DNA from: Ministeria vibrans ATCC 50519
Lineage: Eukaryota > Opisthokonta > Filasterea
DNA: 25,000 nucleotides
NCBI GenBank assembly: GCA_943704425.1
Contig: CALSCP010000277.1
Location: 1 to 25,000, forward strand
Reading direction: 5' to 3'
The number at the start of each line of letters is the position of its first letter. Within the stretch, counting starts at the first letter, position 1. The notes beneath the pieces were generated by a model that saw only the letters and a program-made list of their open reading frames with translations, was not told where the DNA came from and made no database searches. Below are positions 1-8,224 of this stretch, one piece after another. The translations under genes were made by a program, and so were the position numbers.

Positions 1-55
1 GGCTCACTTCTTCCAGGAGGCGCAGTCGTACACGGGCAAGAAAAAAAAAGTTTAG
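1..55 (+). CDS. C-terminal end of an unidentified gene (partial)
   Basis: Reading from base 2, an open frame gives 17 residues, [17 protein letters not shown], then TAG at 53-55. The basic Lys-rich tail looks like a natural protein end. The stop overlaps the antisense TAA of VPS29 by 2-4 bases, a tight tail-to-tail arrangement. Too little is visible to name the family. It could also be chance open sequence, so confidence is low. Confidence 0.35.
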   Translation, partial: AHFFQEAQSYTGKKKKV

Positions 56-1359
56 GCCTTCTTGTACTCAATCTTCTCGACCTTGACATCAGTGCCAACA
101 AGCTGGTAGACGTAGACAACGGCGGCTGAGCCCTGCACGTCCATCAACACAAAGGAGGGAGTCACCTCACTACGACACAAACAAAACAAAACAAACAGTT
201 CACGGGGGAGGGAGGCTGTGACGGATGAGCTGACCTGGTAAGTGAGCTGTACGCACCCGTGGCACTTCCTGGGTTGACAAAAAACTTTCCGTCGCGCTGG
301 AACGACTCGTACTTGTGCGTGTGTCCGGTAATCAGAATGTCCACATCCAACTGAATGGAGAAGACAAGCAAGGGTGAATGGGGAAACGAGAGATGACCGT
401 GTTGTACCTGTCGTTGCAAAAGAGACAACGCCTCGACATCACCCCATGGCACTACGGTGTGTCCGTGGCAAAGGCCAATTTTCAACTGACCAACTGTGAC
501 GACCTTTTGGTCGGGGTACGCGGGGTTCTATTGGAGAGACGCAGAGAATGAAGTTGACAGATTGAATTGACAGGGAAGCAGAACAAGTGTGTACCTCATC
601 GAAATCTCCCTTGACAACATGCACGTCACTTGCGAGCGACTTGAGGTAATCAAAACTTTCCTGCAACACACAAAGAGATATTTTGAGAGTAAAGAAAAAA
701 GAGACGGGCTCTACGACTGAACTACAGCCTAGAGAGACGTTGAGGGGCGGGCGGGGTTCGGCACGGGCACAGCGAGGGGGTGCGGAGGGCAGGATGGCGA
801 GGGGATGGCACTGCCATTGCGATGTTGCTCTGTCGCTTTGTGACGCGCTTGGAGGGGGTTCAGTGGGACGCAAGGAAGACAACCCGCATGATCGCAACCA
901 TCCATGTCCGCCCCACATCGACATGGGAGCGCCAGGCGGCAATGAAGCGAGAAGCGCAAAAAAAAAAAAAAAAAAAAAAAAGAGACGACTGCGAATGAGC
1001 GGAAGACGACAAAAGGAAAAGGGGGCTTGGCGATGACGACAGCCGCGGGCAGGGAGTGGCTTTGGGTTGCTCCAGTGGCTGGTCGGATCAGGCCCCGTGC
1101 GGTGCATAAGACGCCCAATTCGCTGCGTTTGCTTTTTTTTTCTCCAACCAACCTTAGTGCATAAGTTTCCCGTGCACAGAACGTGTTGGATTTTTCCCGG
1201 CACCTACATAGCAAAGAGAAGGTGAAGAGATGGAGTGAGACAGGAGTCGGGGAGGACGAGGAGCGAGGAGACGGTCCGTACCAAGAGCTTCTTGAATTTG
1301 GCTGGCAAGTCGTTTGACCTGTGTGGAATGTGAAGATCGCCAAGTACTAAGACAAGCAT
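52..1359 (-). CDS. VPS29: VPS29, retromer subunit (six exons)
   Basis: Retromer core subunit with a metallophosphoesterase-like fold; it binds VPS35 and works in endosome-to-Golgi and plasma membrane recycling. Exons on the minus strand: 1359-1282, 1203-1153, 660-595, 527-408, 350-235, 169-52. They join in frame to 549 nt, 182 aa, the same length as human VPS29. Visible motifs are GDLHIPH at the N-terminus, [26 protein letters not shown] and NPGSATGAY, so the usual metal-site positions of the fold are kept. The start ATG is the first in frame and gives the family N-terminus [10 protein letters not shown]. Donors are GTACGG, GTTGGT, GTACAC, GTACAA and GTCAGC. Intron 2 is 492 nt, the others 57-78 nt. 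The gene is divergent from the TYW4-TYW5 gene and convergent with the gene ending at 55. Identification is secure; exon ends rest on GT-AG plus protein conservation. Confidence 0.96.
661..1152 (-). other. Long intron 2 of VPS29 with poly-A/poly-T tracts
   Basis: This 492-nt intron separates the exon ending CTGNLCTK from the exon starting ESFDYLK. It holds an A run at 958-981 and a T run near 1131-1140 on the + strand, and its middle (about 735-950) is GC-rich. Open frames here are low-complexity and match nothing I recognise. An inserted element is possible, but no target-site duplication or terminal repeat is evident. Confidence 0.7.
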
Positions 1360-1501
1360 GTTTGATTACAAAATAGGAGAAGAAATAATGTATAGCTAAA
1401 TGTAAAAGAGGATCAAAGATAACTTATAATGATACCAAGTTCAATACGGATTCAATACGAATAATGTTCATAACTAGTAATAATTACATAATAATACACT
1501 C
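1360..1501. promoter_or_regulatory. Divergent promoter region between VPS29 and TYW4-TYW5
   Basis: Only 142 bp separate the two divergent start codons (1359 minus, 1502 plus). The stretch is strongly AT-rich with TAATAAT-like repeats and contains no open frame. Both core promoters and both 5' UTRs must lie here unless 5' exons were missed. No specific factor site can be assigned. Confidence 0.6.
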
Positions 1502-4500
1502 ATGTCTGACCCTAACGCTATCTCACGGCGCTCGATGGTGCGTGCCGGGTACTACGACGATCCCTTTGTGCGGCATTTTGTTGCCAAGCTGAAGCAGCGA
1601 TCGGCCGTTGTGCACCGCCTCCAGTTCGCCATGGCCCACCTCCACGACGCGTTTATCGACGCGTTTGTCACGCGCCACGACGGACCCGTGCAGCTTGTAC
1701 TGGTTGGCTGTGGCGACGACACGAGTACCTTTCGACTTGCGCAACGCCAGGGGTCGAAAGGTCGCTGTGTGCGAGTGTTCGACCTGGAACGAGACGCAGT
1801 GCAATGCAGACGACGGGCAACGATGCAGCCGCACGCCTCTATGCAGGCCTTGATCAGGGATGCATATGCTGAACGGCCGTGTACTCCATTGGGCGTCGAG
1901 CTTTTGCTGTTGTCTGTGGGCGACCCACACACTGAGGTGTTGACGGACGTTCTCCAGCGAGCAGGCTTTGTTGGTGCACTGCCCACGGCCGTCGTGCTTG
2001 GTGACCACCACGCCCTTGTCAGTCCAAATGCACTCTCCATTGTCCTTCAATACCCTTGTGTGACCGCTCTGACGTTGGCAGAGGACGTTGCAGAGTACGT
2101 CTTCACAAGTCAAGTGCCAACTCGTCAATGTTTGTTTGTGTAGGATGCGCGACGGTCATGCCAGCATTGAATCGACTTCATTTGATTTGTGGACTTACTA
2201 CTACACGGTGATGAGTGAGGCGGAGCGCACCAGAGTACAGTCACTGGAAGTCTTTTTCGAGCATGAGACCTGGCTGCGAGTTGCGCGTGCAAGATGTGTG
2301 CGTCTTTACGGGAACACAACCATTTTTTCCCGTGATGTTGACGATGGCCGTTCTTTGTCGGGGGAGTCGTCGTCTTGCGCAGGGCGTGTTGACAGCACTG
2401 TCACTCAGTTAGACATTGGTACGCGAGCGAGTGCCTCGCAGGGACGCATTGCACGTTGGGGGCACACGGTGTGTGCCAGTAGTGAGGGAGCCGTTCTCTT
2501 TGGAGGCTACTCAAGTGCTTCTGCGCCTCTCAATGACGTCCATTGTCTGTCCCGACGCACACTTACATGGCGACCCCTTGTCACAGGAGGGTGTCCGCCT
2601 GCAGGGCGTGCCTACCACGCGGCAGTCTCGCTGGGAGGAATGGCACTCCTTGTGGTAGGTGGACATGGTACTCGCACGAGCGCACATCTTCCTCCACGTG
2701 CCTGGTTGTTAGATTGTGGTTCTAGCGCGAGTGGTGGACGATGGCTTGATCGTGTGCACCTGCCGGGTTTGGCTCGGTTTCGCCTGGCCATGGACATGGA
2801 ACAGATTCACGACGACACGGACGAGGGAAGCACGCAGTGGCGCGTGGTCGCTTGCGGAGGACTTGCAGCTGATGAACCAGGTGTGCTCCACGACAATGTT
2901 GTCATGTTGCGTCTGCGGCGTGACGAGAATGCGTCGTGGCAGACGCTCGACGACGATTGGCGCACGTTAGTGTTGGGTACACAACAACGGGGACGCCACT
3001 CACACTCCTTGACGCGTCTGAGCGCCGGCACCTTCTTTATGTACGGAGGAATGGACGCGTCAGAGCGGTTGCTTGGAGATCCCTGTCTCTTGCACCTTGG
3101 TGCGACCAACTCTGCAACGATCACGGATCTGACTGCGCATTTTGATCCGCCGCTGCCGCGTGTGTTTGGGCACAGAACCACGGCATCGTCGGACGGAACG
3201 CGACTCGTCATCCTGGGTGGTGTGTTCGAAGAGAACTATTGTGATCGCGTTGCACTTGTGGTCGATTTGTCGACCTTTGTGTGGGAGTGGTGTGACACGG
3301 AGACTGTGTTGTTGGGTGCGTCGCCCACCGCACTGTATGGCCACGCGACGTGTGTGCTTGCAGACACCAGGCGACTGCTGCTGTGCGGCGGAGGTGACAG
3401 TCTCTTGCATCGGTGCGAACCTGTCACTCGTGTGTTGGAGGTACCCTTTGGATTGGAAAGTGTGGCAGCAGCGGAGTCTGTTGTTGCGCAGCCGGCGATA
3501 GTGACCACGGGAACACCCGCAACGCGTGCGATTCGCTCCGTCGACGCACTGACAGAAGAGGAGTTTGAGCACGCATGCGAGCACAGCCGCACACCCTTTG
3601 TTCTGCGTGGTTGTTCGCTTGGCACTGCTGTTGAGGAGTGGACACCCGAATTTTTGAGTACTGTGGGTCGGGGTGTGTCTGTCCCTGTGCACTGCTGCGA
3701 AGACGACCAGCTCGATTTTATTGCGAAGAATTATGCGCTGCGCACGCTCGAGTTTGATGAGCTCGTTCGACGTGTGTTTGACGTGTCGTCGGACGCGCGT
3801 ATGTATCTGCGCAGCGTGGGCAACGACGTGCGCAAGGAGCGTGCCGACATGCGCCTGACCTTTCCCGCCCTCGGCATGACCTTTGCGCTTCCGGCTGCAA
3901 TGGAGGCGCGAGTGAGTGCGCGCCACTTTTCGACGGCGCTGCGTGTGGGGTCACAGGGCATCCGTGTGTTCACGCACTACGACATATGTGACAATGTACT
4001 GTGTCAAGTGCGTGGCGAGAAGCGTGTCACCGTTGCGGCGCCCGAGAGTGCGCATGCGCTGTCCGTGCATGGCTCGCAGTCGCGTGTGGTTGATCTCAAA
4101 GACGACTGCGCCTCGCAGCTGCATCCTCGCTTTGCCCAAGTACAGCGCTACGAAACCACATTGGGTCCCGGTGACATTCTCTTTATTCCCGCCTGTTGGT
4201 ACGTTCTCTGCAATTGTTGATTGATTGTTTGTTGGCAGGTTTCATTCCACTGAGTCGCTGACACCGGTGTCTCTGTGAATGGCAGGTTTCATTCCACCGA
4301 GTCGCTGACACCGTGTGTCTCTGTGAATGCGTTTTTTACGCATTTGCAAGCCAGCGACTACTGCCCTCGGGATTTGTATGGGTCGAAAGATTTGACCGAG
4401 GTACGCGATAATAATAATAATTGAAGCATGTCTCACCTTTGTTATGGTAGGCAACCAAGGCATTGGATGATGTAGAGCGTGCCTTGGTGCGCCTAAGACA

Positions 4501-4573
4501 GCTGCCGCAGTACTATGCGAGGTTTTATGCATCGATTGCGGCCGGCAAGTGTTTGCAGGAGCTGAATGGGTAA
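1502..4573 (+). CDS. TYW4-TYW5 fusion, wybutosine synthesis (LCMT + kelch + JmjC)
   Basis: Exons 1502-2094, 2144-4198, 4286-4400 and 4451-4573 join to 2886 nt, 961 aa. Residues about 1-290 are a leucine-carboxyl-methyltransferase (TYW4/Ppm2) domain with the SAM-binding VGCGDDT motif near 68-74 and FFEHETWLRVARARC at its end. Residues about 299-625 hold kelch repeats (RWGHTVCASS, LFGGYS, LVVGGHG, MYGGMD, LLCGGG). Residues about 658-961 match TYW5, a JmjC Fe(II)/2-oxoglutarate oxygenase: FIAKNYALRTLEFDELV, HYD (H809, D811), GDILFIPACWFH (H885), and the end D-x-LYGSKD..ATKALDDVERAL. TYW4 methylates and methoxycarbonylates the wybutosine precursor at G37 of tRNA-Phe; TYW5 hydroxylates it. In human these are separate proteins. 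The first intron is 49 nt. Without splicing after 4198 the frame ends before the distal His. The polyadenylation motif follows the stop closely. Confidence 0.93.
4234..4328 (+). repeat. Tandem 47/48-bp duplication over an intron-exon junction
   Basis: Copy 1 (4234-4280) and copy 2 (4281-4328) both start GGCAG and run through the 3' splice site and the first 43 nt of TYW4-TYW5 exon 3. Copy 1 lacks one base (CACCGGTG against CACCGTGTG) and has one further substitution. Splicing to AG at 4237-4238 (exon from 4239) reaches TGA at 4276-4278. Splicing to AG at 4284-4285 (exon from 4286) restores the conserved TYW5 C-terminus. Copy 1 is therefore a dead duplicate, unless it is an assembly error. Confidence 0.9.
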
Positions 4574-4578
4574 TGTAT

Positions 4579-4584
4579 AATAAA
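4579..4584 (+). terminator. Candidate polyadenylation signal of TYW4-TYW5
   Basis: AATAAA begins five bases after the TAA stop (4571-4573). It is the only close match just downstream of the gene. Position and motif fit, but this lineage's signal usage is unknown. Confidence 0.4.
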
Positions 4585-5071
4585 TGAATGAGGAATTGGC
4601 GCCTCCCGACTATACGACAGATCCGTAGACTTAGTGAGTCATAGCCCATTAAAGACTATACAAGAATAGCTCACGCGTTTCCACTAAAAATACATGGGTT
4701 GAATGGTACGCAATAGTGTGCCCATGGGGGCGGGAAGGCAGGTGCTGCTACGCGTCTCAAGGGGCGGGCCAAATGAATAGTCACAGCTGGCTGTGGGCCA
4801 GAGTGTCTGCTGCCTTGCCGCGCTTGTTGGTGTCTCATGGCGAGTTTGTTTATGGTTACTTAATCAGCTCGTCGCGCGACAGCGAGGTGAGTGGCTTCCT
4901 CGTGTTTTGAGCGAGGACAACTCGTGCGACTCACAACGAACTAACAACTACCTCCCTCATTTCACAACTAACCTTGGTTAGACAAACTATAAAGGAATAC
5001 CAATGGATGCTAATGAGTATGACTAGTTTTGAGGAGTCCGTGGCACTTGAATTGAAATAAAATATAATTTA
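4585..5071. other. Spacer between TYW4-TYW5 and the permuted tRNA
   Basis: No confident gene. A GC-rich island at about 4716-4910 (+) is open for 64 codons (ending SSSRDSEVSGFLVF) and contains a donor-like GAG/GTGAGT near 4886, so it could be an orphan exon or gene remnant. No homology is recognisable. The last 100 bp are AT-rich. Confidence 0.4.
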
Positions 5072-5134
5072 TGAAAATAAGGTTAAATAGCACTTTTTGG
5101 GAAAAACCTTCATCTACCTGAAAATCACCAAATA
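5072..5134 (+). promoter_or_regulatory. Conserved 63-nt upstream block and leader of permuted tRNA-Lys, copy 1
   Basis: This block matches the sequence upstream of copy 2 (23555-23617, minus) at 62 of 63 positions; conservation stops abruptly at its 5' edge. It contains TTAAATAG at 5083-5090, a possible TATA-like element about 45 nt before the first mature base. Its end (5120-5128, GAAAATCAC) can pair with the trailer 5215-5223 (GTGGTTTTT). It is probably part promoter and part transcribed leader; the start site is unknown. Confidence 0.65.
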
Positions 5135-5213
5135 CCCGGCGTCGGGCTGTTAAAGCCCGGCTAGCTCAGTCGGTAGAGCACAAGACTCTTAATCTTGCGG
5201 TCGCCGGTTCGAG
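5135..5213 (+). tRNA. Circularly permuted tRNA-Lys(CUU), copy 1, split in the T loop
   Basis: The gene order is 3' part, spacer, 5' part. The 3' part 5135-5148 holds C60, T-stem CCGGC, acceptor GTCGGGC and U73. The spacer 5149-5154 is GTTAAA. The 5' part 5155-5213 runs from G1 to G59: acceptor GCCCGGC, D arm GCTC/GAGC with loop AGTCGGTA, anticodon stem CAAGA/TCTTG with loop CTCTTAA (anticodon CTT, 5188-5190), variable CGGTC, T-stem GCCGG and TTCGAG. Joining G59 to C60 gives the canonical T loop TTCGAGC and a 73-nt tRNA with every stem complete, including one G-U pair (G6-U67). The sequence after G59 (AGTGG) cannot close the T stem, so an ordinary reading fails. The A box (TAGCTCAGTCGG) and a B box truncated at its 3' side lie in the 5' part. 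CCA is not encoded. Permuted tRNAs are known from red and green algae and some archaea; this placement is inferred from sequence only. Confidence 0.88.
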
Positions 5214-5218
5214 AGTGG

Positions 5219-5229
5219 TTTTTTTTTTT
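5219..5229 (+). terminator. Pol III terminator of permuted tRNA-Lys, copy 1
   Basis: A run of 11 T follows the 5' half after a 5-nt trailer (AGTGG). Pol III stops at such runs on the coding strand. The first T residues also pair with the A-rich leader in the proposed precursor helix. Confidence 0.75.
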
Positions 5230-5452
5230 GCTTTTTTTGCTTTTATCGTTTTTTTTTTTTCTATGGGTTGAATGAAATGAAGTTGAAATCTTCTTTTTTC
5301 TGTTTCTGATACTATTGTTCTCCATTGTCTACATATCGTTTCTTTTACATGGACGCTCCATCTTCCTGAAATTGGGGCTGGTCTGTGCCGGAAGCATTGT
5401 ACTACTCTTAATAATAATGATTTTTTTAATATTATATTTTTTATTAATAATA

Positions 5453-5485
<33 letters not shown>

Positions 5486-5486
5486 T
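5453..5486. repeat. (ATT)n microsatellite
   Basis: About 11 ATT units lie just beyond the 3' end of the primase gene, in an AT-rich stretch (5401-5509) that otherwise shows nothing coding. Confidence 0.85.
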
Positions 5487-5509
5487 TTATTGTTCTATTG
5501 TATTTTGGG

Positions 5510-5763
5510 TCAAAAGACAGATTGGACCTTGGCCAAGCTCGTGAATTCTTGTGCACTCCGTTGTTCTACACGAAACATAATGAGAAAACAAAAGGAGAGA
5601 TACCGCGTCACTCACCTCGAATACTCCGCAGTTTGAGGCGCTGTTCGGAGAGCATGGGCGACAGAAATGCCTCAAAGGTGTCCACGTACGCTTGCAGGCT
5701 TGTCTTGTAAATGTCCGTACCTGTACACCCCATATGTGTCAAGACAAATATACTGCAATAAAA

Positions 5764-5816
<53 letters not shown>

Positions 5817-6353
5817 CGTACCATCTTTAGACTTTTTGGGCGAGTGGTCGCCCTCAGCGTATGTGTTGAGCTCGTCTAACAGCGTCTGGAGGGTAGGCAC
5901 GGCAAATGGATCAAACGTGTCAAAGTCGGCGGGTGCAATAGGCACGCAAACACGCTGCGTCTTGGGACTGTAAAAGAGATACGTATTCAGAAGATACTCA
6001 TCAGAAATAATGGTCACAGTGGAAGGCTTCTTTTTCTCAACGTACTGCACAGCAAAAGGGCTCTTCAGCAAATGGTTGAGACCCTCGGTGACCGCAATGT
6101 CCAATTTGGGGTACGCAAGCTGCAGAATAATCTCTTCCACCCAGTAGCGTTTGAACTGAAACCACAAATCCATTCACAAACACGACACAGTGAGACAGGG
6201 AAACGGAGACAAAAAAACAGCAAGAAACACACTCACACATGCAAGCACACGTGCCCATAAAAACAGTCACCGACACACCACAAAAAATCACACACACACA
6301 CACACACACACCACAAAGACACAAAAACACACACACGCCATGAAGACACAAAA

Positions 6354-6393
<40 letters not shown>

Positions 6394-7101
6394 CGACAGG
6401 ACCGCACCTGTTGCTTTTGAGTAATGTCAACCAGGTCTTGCCAATACTCGTGCGCTTCAGTGCGCGTCTCCAGTCGCTCGTTCCATGTGCGTCGCAATTC
6501 CCCCTGTGCTCCTCCATCTGGCACCAGCTGGACAATCTTTTCGCGTGCCTCTTCATCCACAAACATTGCCTGCTCGCTTAAAAGCTGCATAAAGTCGTCG
6601 TGGATCACTCCCACTGCTCGCTTGAGACTCGGGTGGAGCGAATTGAGCGACACCTTCTTGGCGCGCTCATTGCCCCCATTTCCCACATTCAAATACTGGC
6701 CCACCGACTTGCGACAGTCTTGAGTCAGCTTTCGTGCCCGTTCGTCACACACCCACACGTGAATTCCTGAAATGCACCATCGTTAAGCAATCGTAAAAAA
6801 CACGAGACGACCCCATCAGTGAGTACCTCGTCGTCCAGAGTACACCCACAGCAGGTTTTCAAACCCAAAATCAGAGCGCAGCGCCGCGTCAAGTACTTTC
6901 ATAGCAATGCGCATGAAAATCCAGCATTTGGGACAAATCGAGGCACCCGAACAGCACGTTCTGTGCGAGACACGAGCAGGTAAATCAGTGAGGGAGAGAA
7001 AAACAAAAAGAAAAACAGAGAGTGAGACATACAGACGGACGGACACGCTCACAGACAGGCATACACATGCACATATCAATTAATACAAACTCACTCGAAT
7101 A

Positions 7102-7183
<82 letters not shown>

Positions 7184-8038
7184 GTTCTCGTAGTAGTACC
7201 TGACTTCGTCGTAATCGGTCATATCAATATCAAAAACGAGCTCACGTTCCCTCGGCTGGAACGCACTTGCCTTCAATCCTTTCTTCTCTTTCGGCTACAC
7301 CAATTGGAATTCACTCAGCTGCCTTACTCGCACCCACCACGACAACTTCCATACCTTGGCAGTGTACACAGCACCAATATCAATCTTGTGCGGCAGCTTG
7401 TCCGTCATGGCTGCCTTGAGTTCGGCCGCAGACGAGAAGGACAAGTATCGCACGTACACATCGCCCTGCAACATCCCCAGGTTCACACAAAACAACACAC
7501 GTGCGCCGCAAGCGCACTGCAAATACAAACACGTGTACGTACCTTGAGCGTGAATGAGAACTCGCGGTGCGTAAAGTACGTTGGTTGCACTAAACGTTCA
7601 ATCATGATAATATTTTTTTGTCAGTTTGCGCGCCAAAAGATCAAAAGCGAAACACACTTACCTCCACCGTAACTGAGCCATCTGTAGAACATATTGTAGT
7701 CAAACAACTGTCCGTAGTACATTTTGATCAACTGAAAGGGCGGCAAAACAAAGAGTTGGCGCAACGAGAAGGCATTTCTCACTTTTCGTTTTTTGCTTAT
7801 GTACATCGTGAAATTCAAAGCCAGCGTCGTTGTTCATGGGCCTACGCACGACAGCCTGCTCCTGCACGACGGGTACAGCGCCAGGTGCGCCCGTAGAAGT
7901 CGTTGTGGCGTCCGCAGCCTGCTCGTCGAGCGACTCGGCGTTGTCTTGTTTTGCCGCTGTCATTTCAACGTCTGCGTCGCCAGGCGACTCGCTCACGAGG
8001 CCTCCAACAATGGTTTTCACTTCGGCGTCGACGTCCAT
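5510..8038 (-). CDS. PRIM1: DNA primase small (catalytic) subunit, eleven exons
   Basis: Synthesises RNA primers in the polymerase alpha-primase complex. Minus exons: 8038-7805, 7731-7662, 7589-7543, 7465-7355, 7294-7200, 6960-6827, 6766-6408, 6155-6046, 5967-5822, 5720-5616, 5565-5510; joined 1467 nt, 488 aa (human PRIM1 is 420). Motifs: [52 protein letters not shown] (catalytic D176 and D178), zinc ligands C188, C189, C195, C198, [39 protein letters not shown] and [11 protein letters not shown]. The first 75 or so residues are an acidic, Ala/Thr-rich extension of no clear function. Intron 8 (5968-6045) is inferred because removing it restores the family sequence. The last exon ends S-L-A-K-V-Q-S-V-F; it relies on a strong GTGAGT donor and is the least certain part. 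Introns 5 and 7 carry long GU tracts in the sense strand. Confidence 0.95.
5765..5814. repeat. A50 homopolymer inside primase intron 9
   Basis: Fifty consecutive A on the + strand, which is T50 in the primase transcript, starting 7 nt after the GTACGTC donor. The length is prone to sequencing error. Confidence 0.9.
5968..6045 (-). other. Stopless 78-nt intron inside primase
   Basis: The segment starts GTACGTTGAG and ends CTCTTTTACAG in the sense strand, is 26 codons long and has no stop, so it reads through as coding. Retaining it would insert residues beginning [10 protein letters not shown] into a conserved loop. Removing it gives [16 protein letters not shown], close to human SPFSVHPKTGRISVPI. 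Confidence 0.85.
6289..6391. repeat. Compound (CA)n repeats in primase intron 7
   Basis: (CA)n at 6289-6311 and 6357-6391, separated by ACAAAAACAC-like imperfect units. In the transcript this is a GU tract beginning about 16 nt after the GTGCGG donor. Confidence 0.9.
7104..7180. repeat. (CA)38 microsatellite in primase intron 5
   Basis: An uninterrupted dinucleotide run of about 77 bp. In the sense strand it is (GU)n, beginning about 19 nt after the GTACTA donor of a 239-nt intron. Confidence 0.93.
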
Positions 8039-8224
8039 CACAGTATCAAAAAAAAATGAATATTATTCAATTCAAGAAAATTCAAAATAATTCAGAGAAT
8101 CGAGAGCTGTACGCCAAATTTTAGAGAAGTCTTCAATTAAACGCTCACAAGCCAAATCACTTCACAGAACAAACTACGCATCAAGGTGAACTTCATTTGA
8201 TCGTGTCTTATACAAGATTAAAAA
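8039..8224. other. Short spacer between ARP10 and primase
   Basis: Both genes run on the minus strand, so these 186 AT-rich bases hold the ARP10 3' UTR and the primase promoter. No gene is seen. Confidence 0.6.

Noticed and set aside
439-1203. A single long minus-strand protein containing both [12 protein letters not shown] and ESFDYLK
   Set aside because: It reads through VPS29 intron 2; the conserved parts are separate exons with GT-AG boundaries.
5155-5230. An ordinary tRNA-Lys gene or a simple truncated tRNA pseudogene
   Set aside because: After TTCGAG the sequence AGTGGTTTT cannot form the T stem or the 3' acceptor strand, and the exact missing 14 nt lie upstream at 5135-5148 in both copies.
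7104-7180. A CRISPR-like or other functional array
   Set aside because: It is a plain (CA)n microsatellite within an intron, with no spacers.
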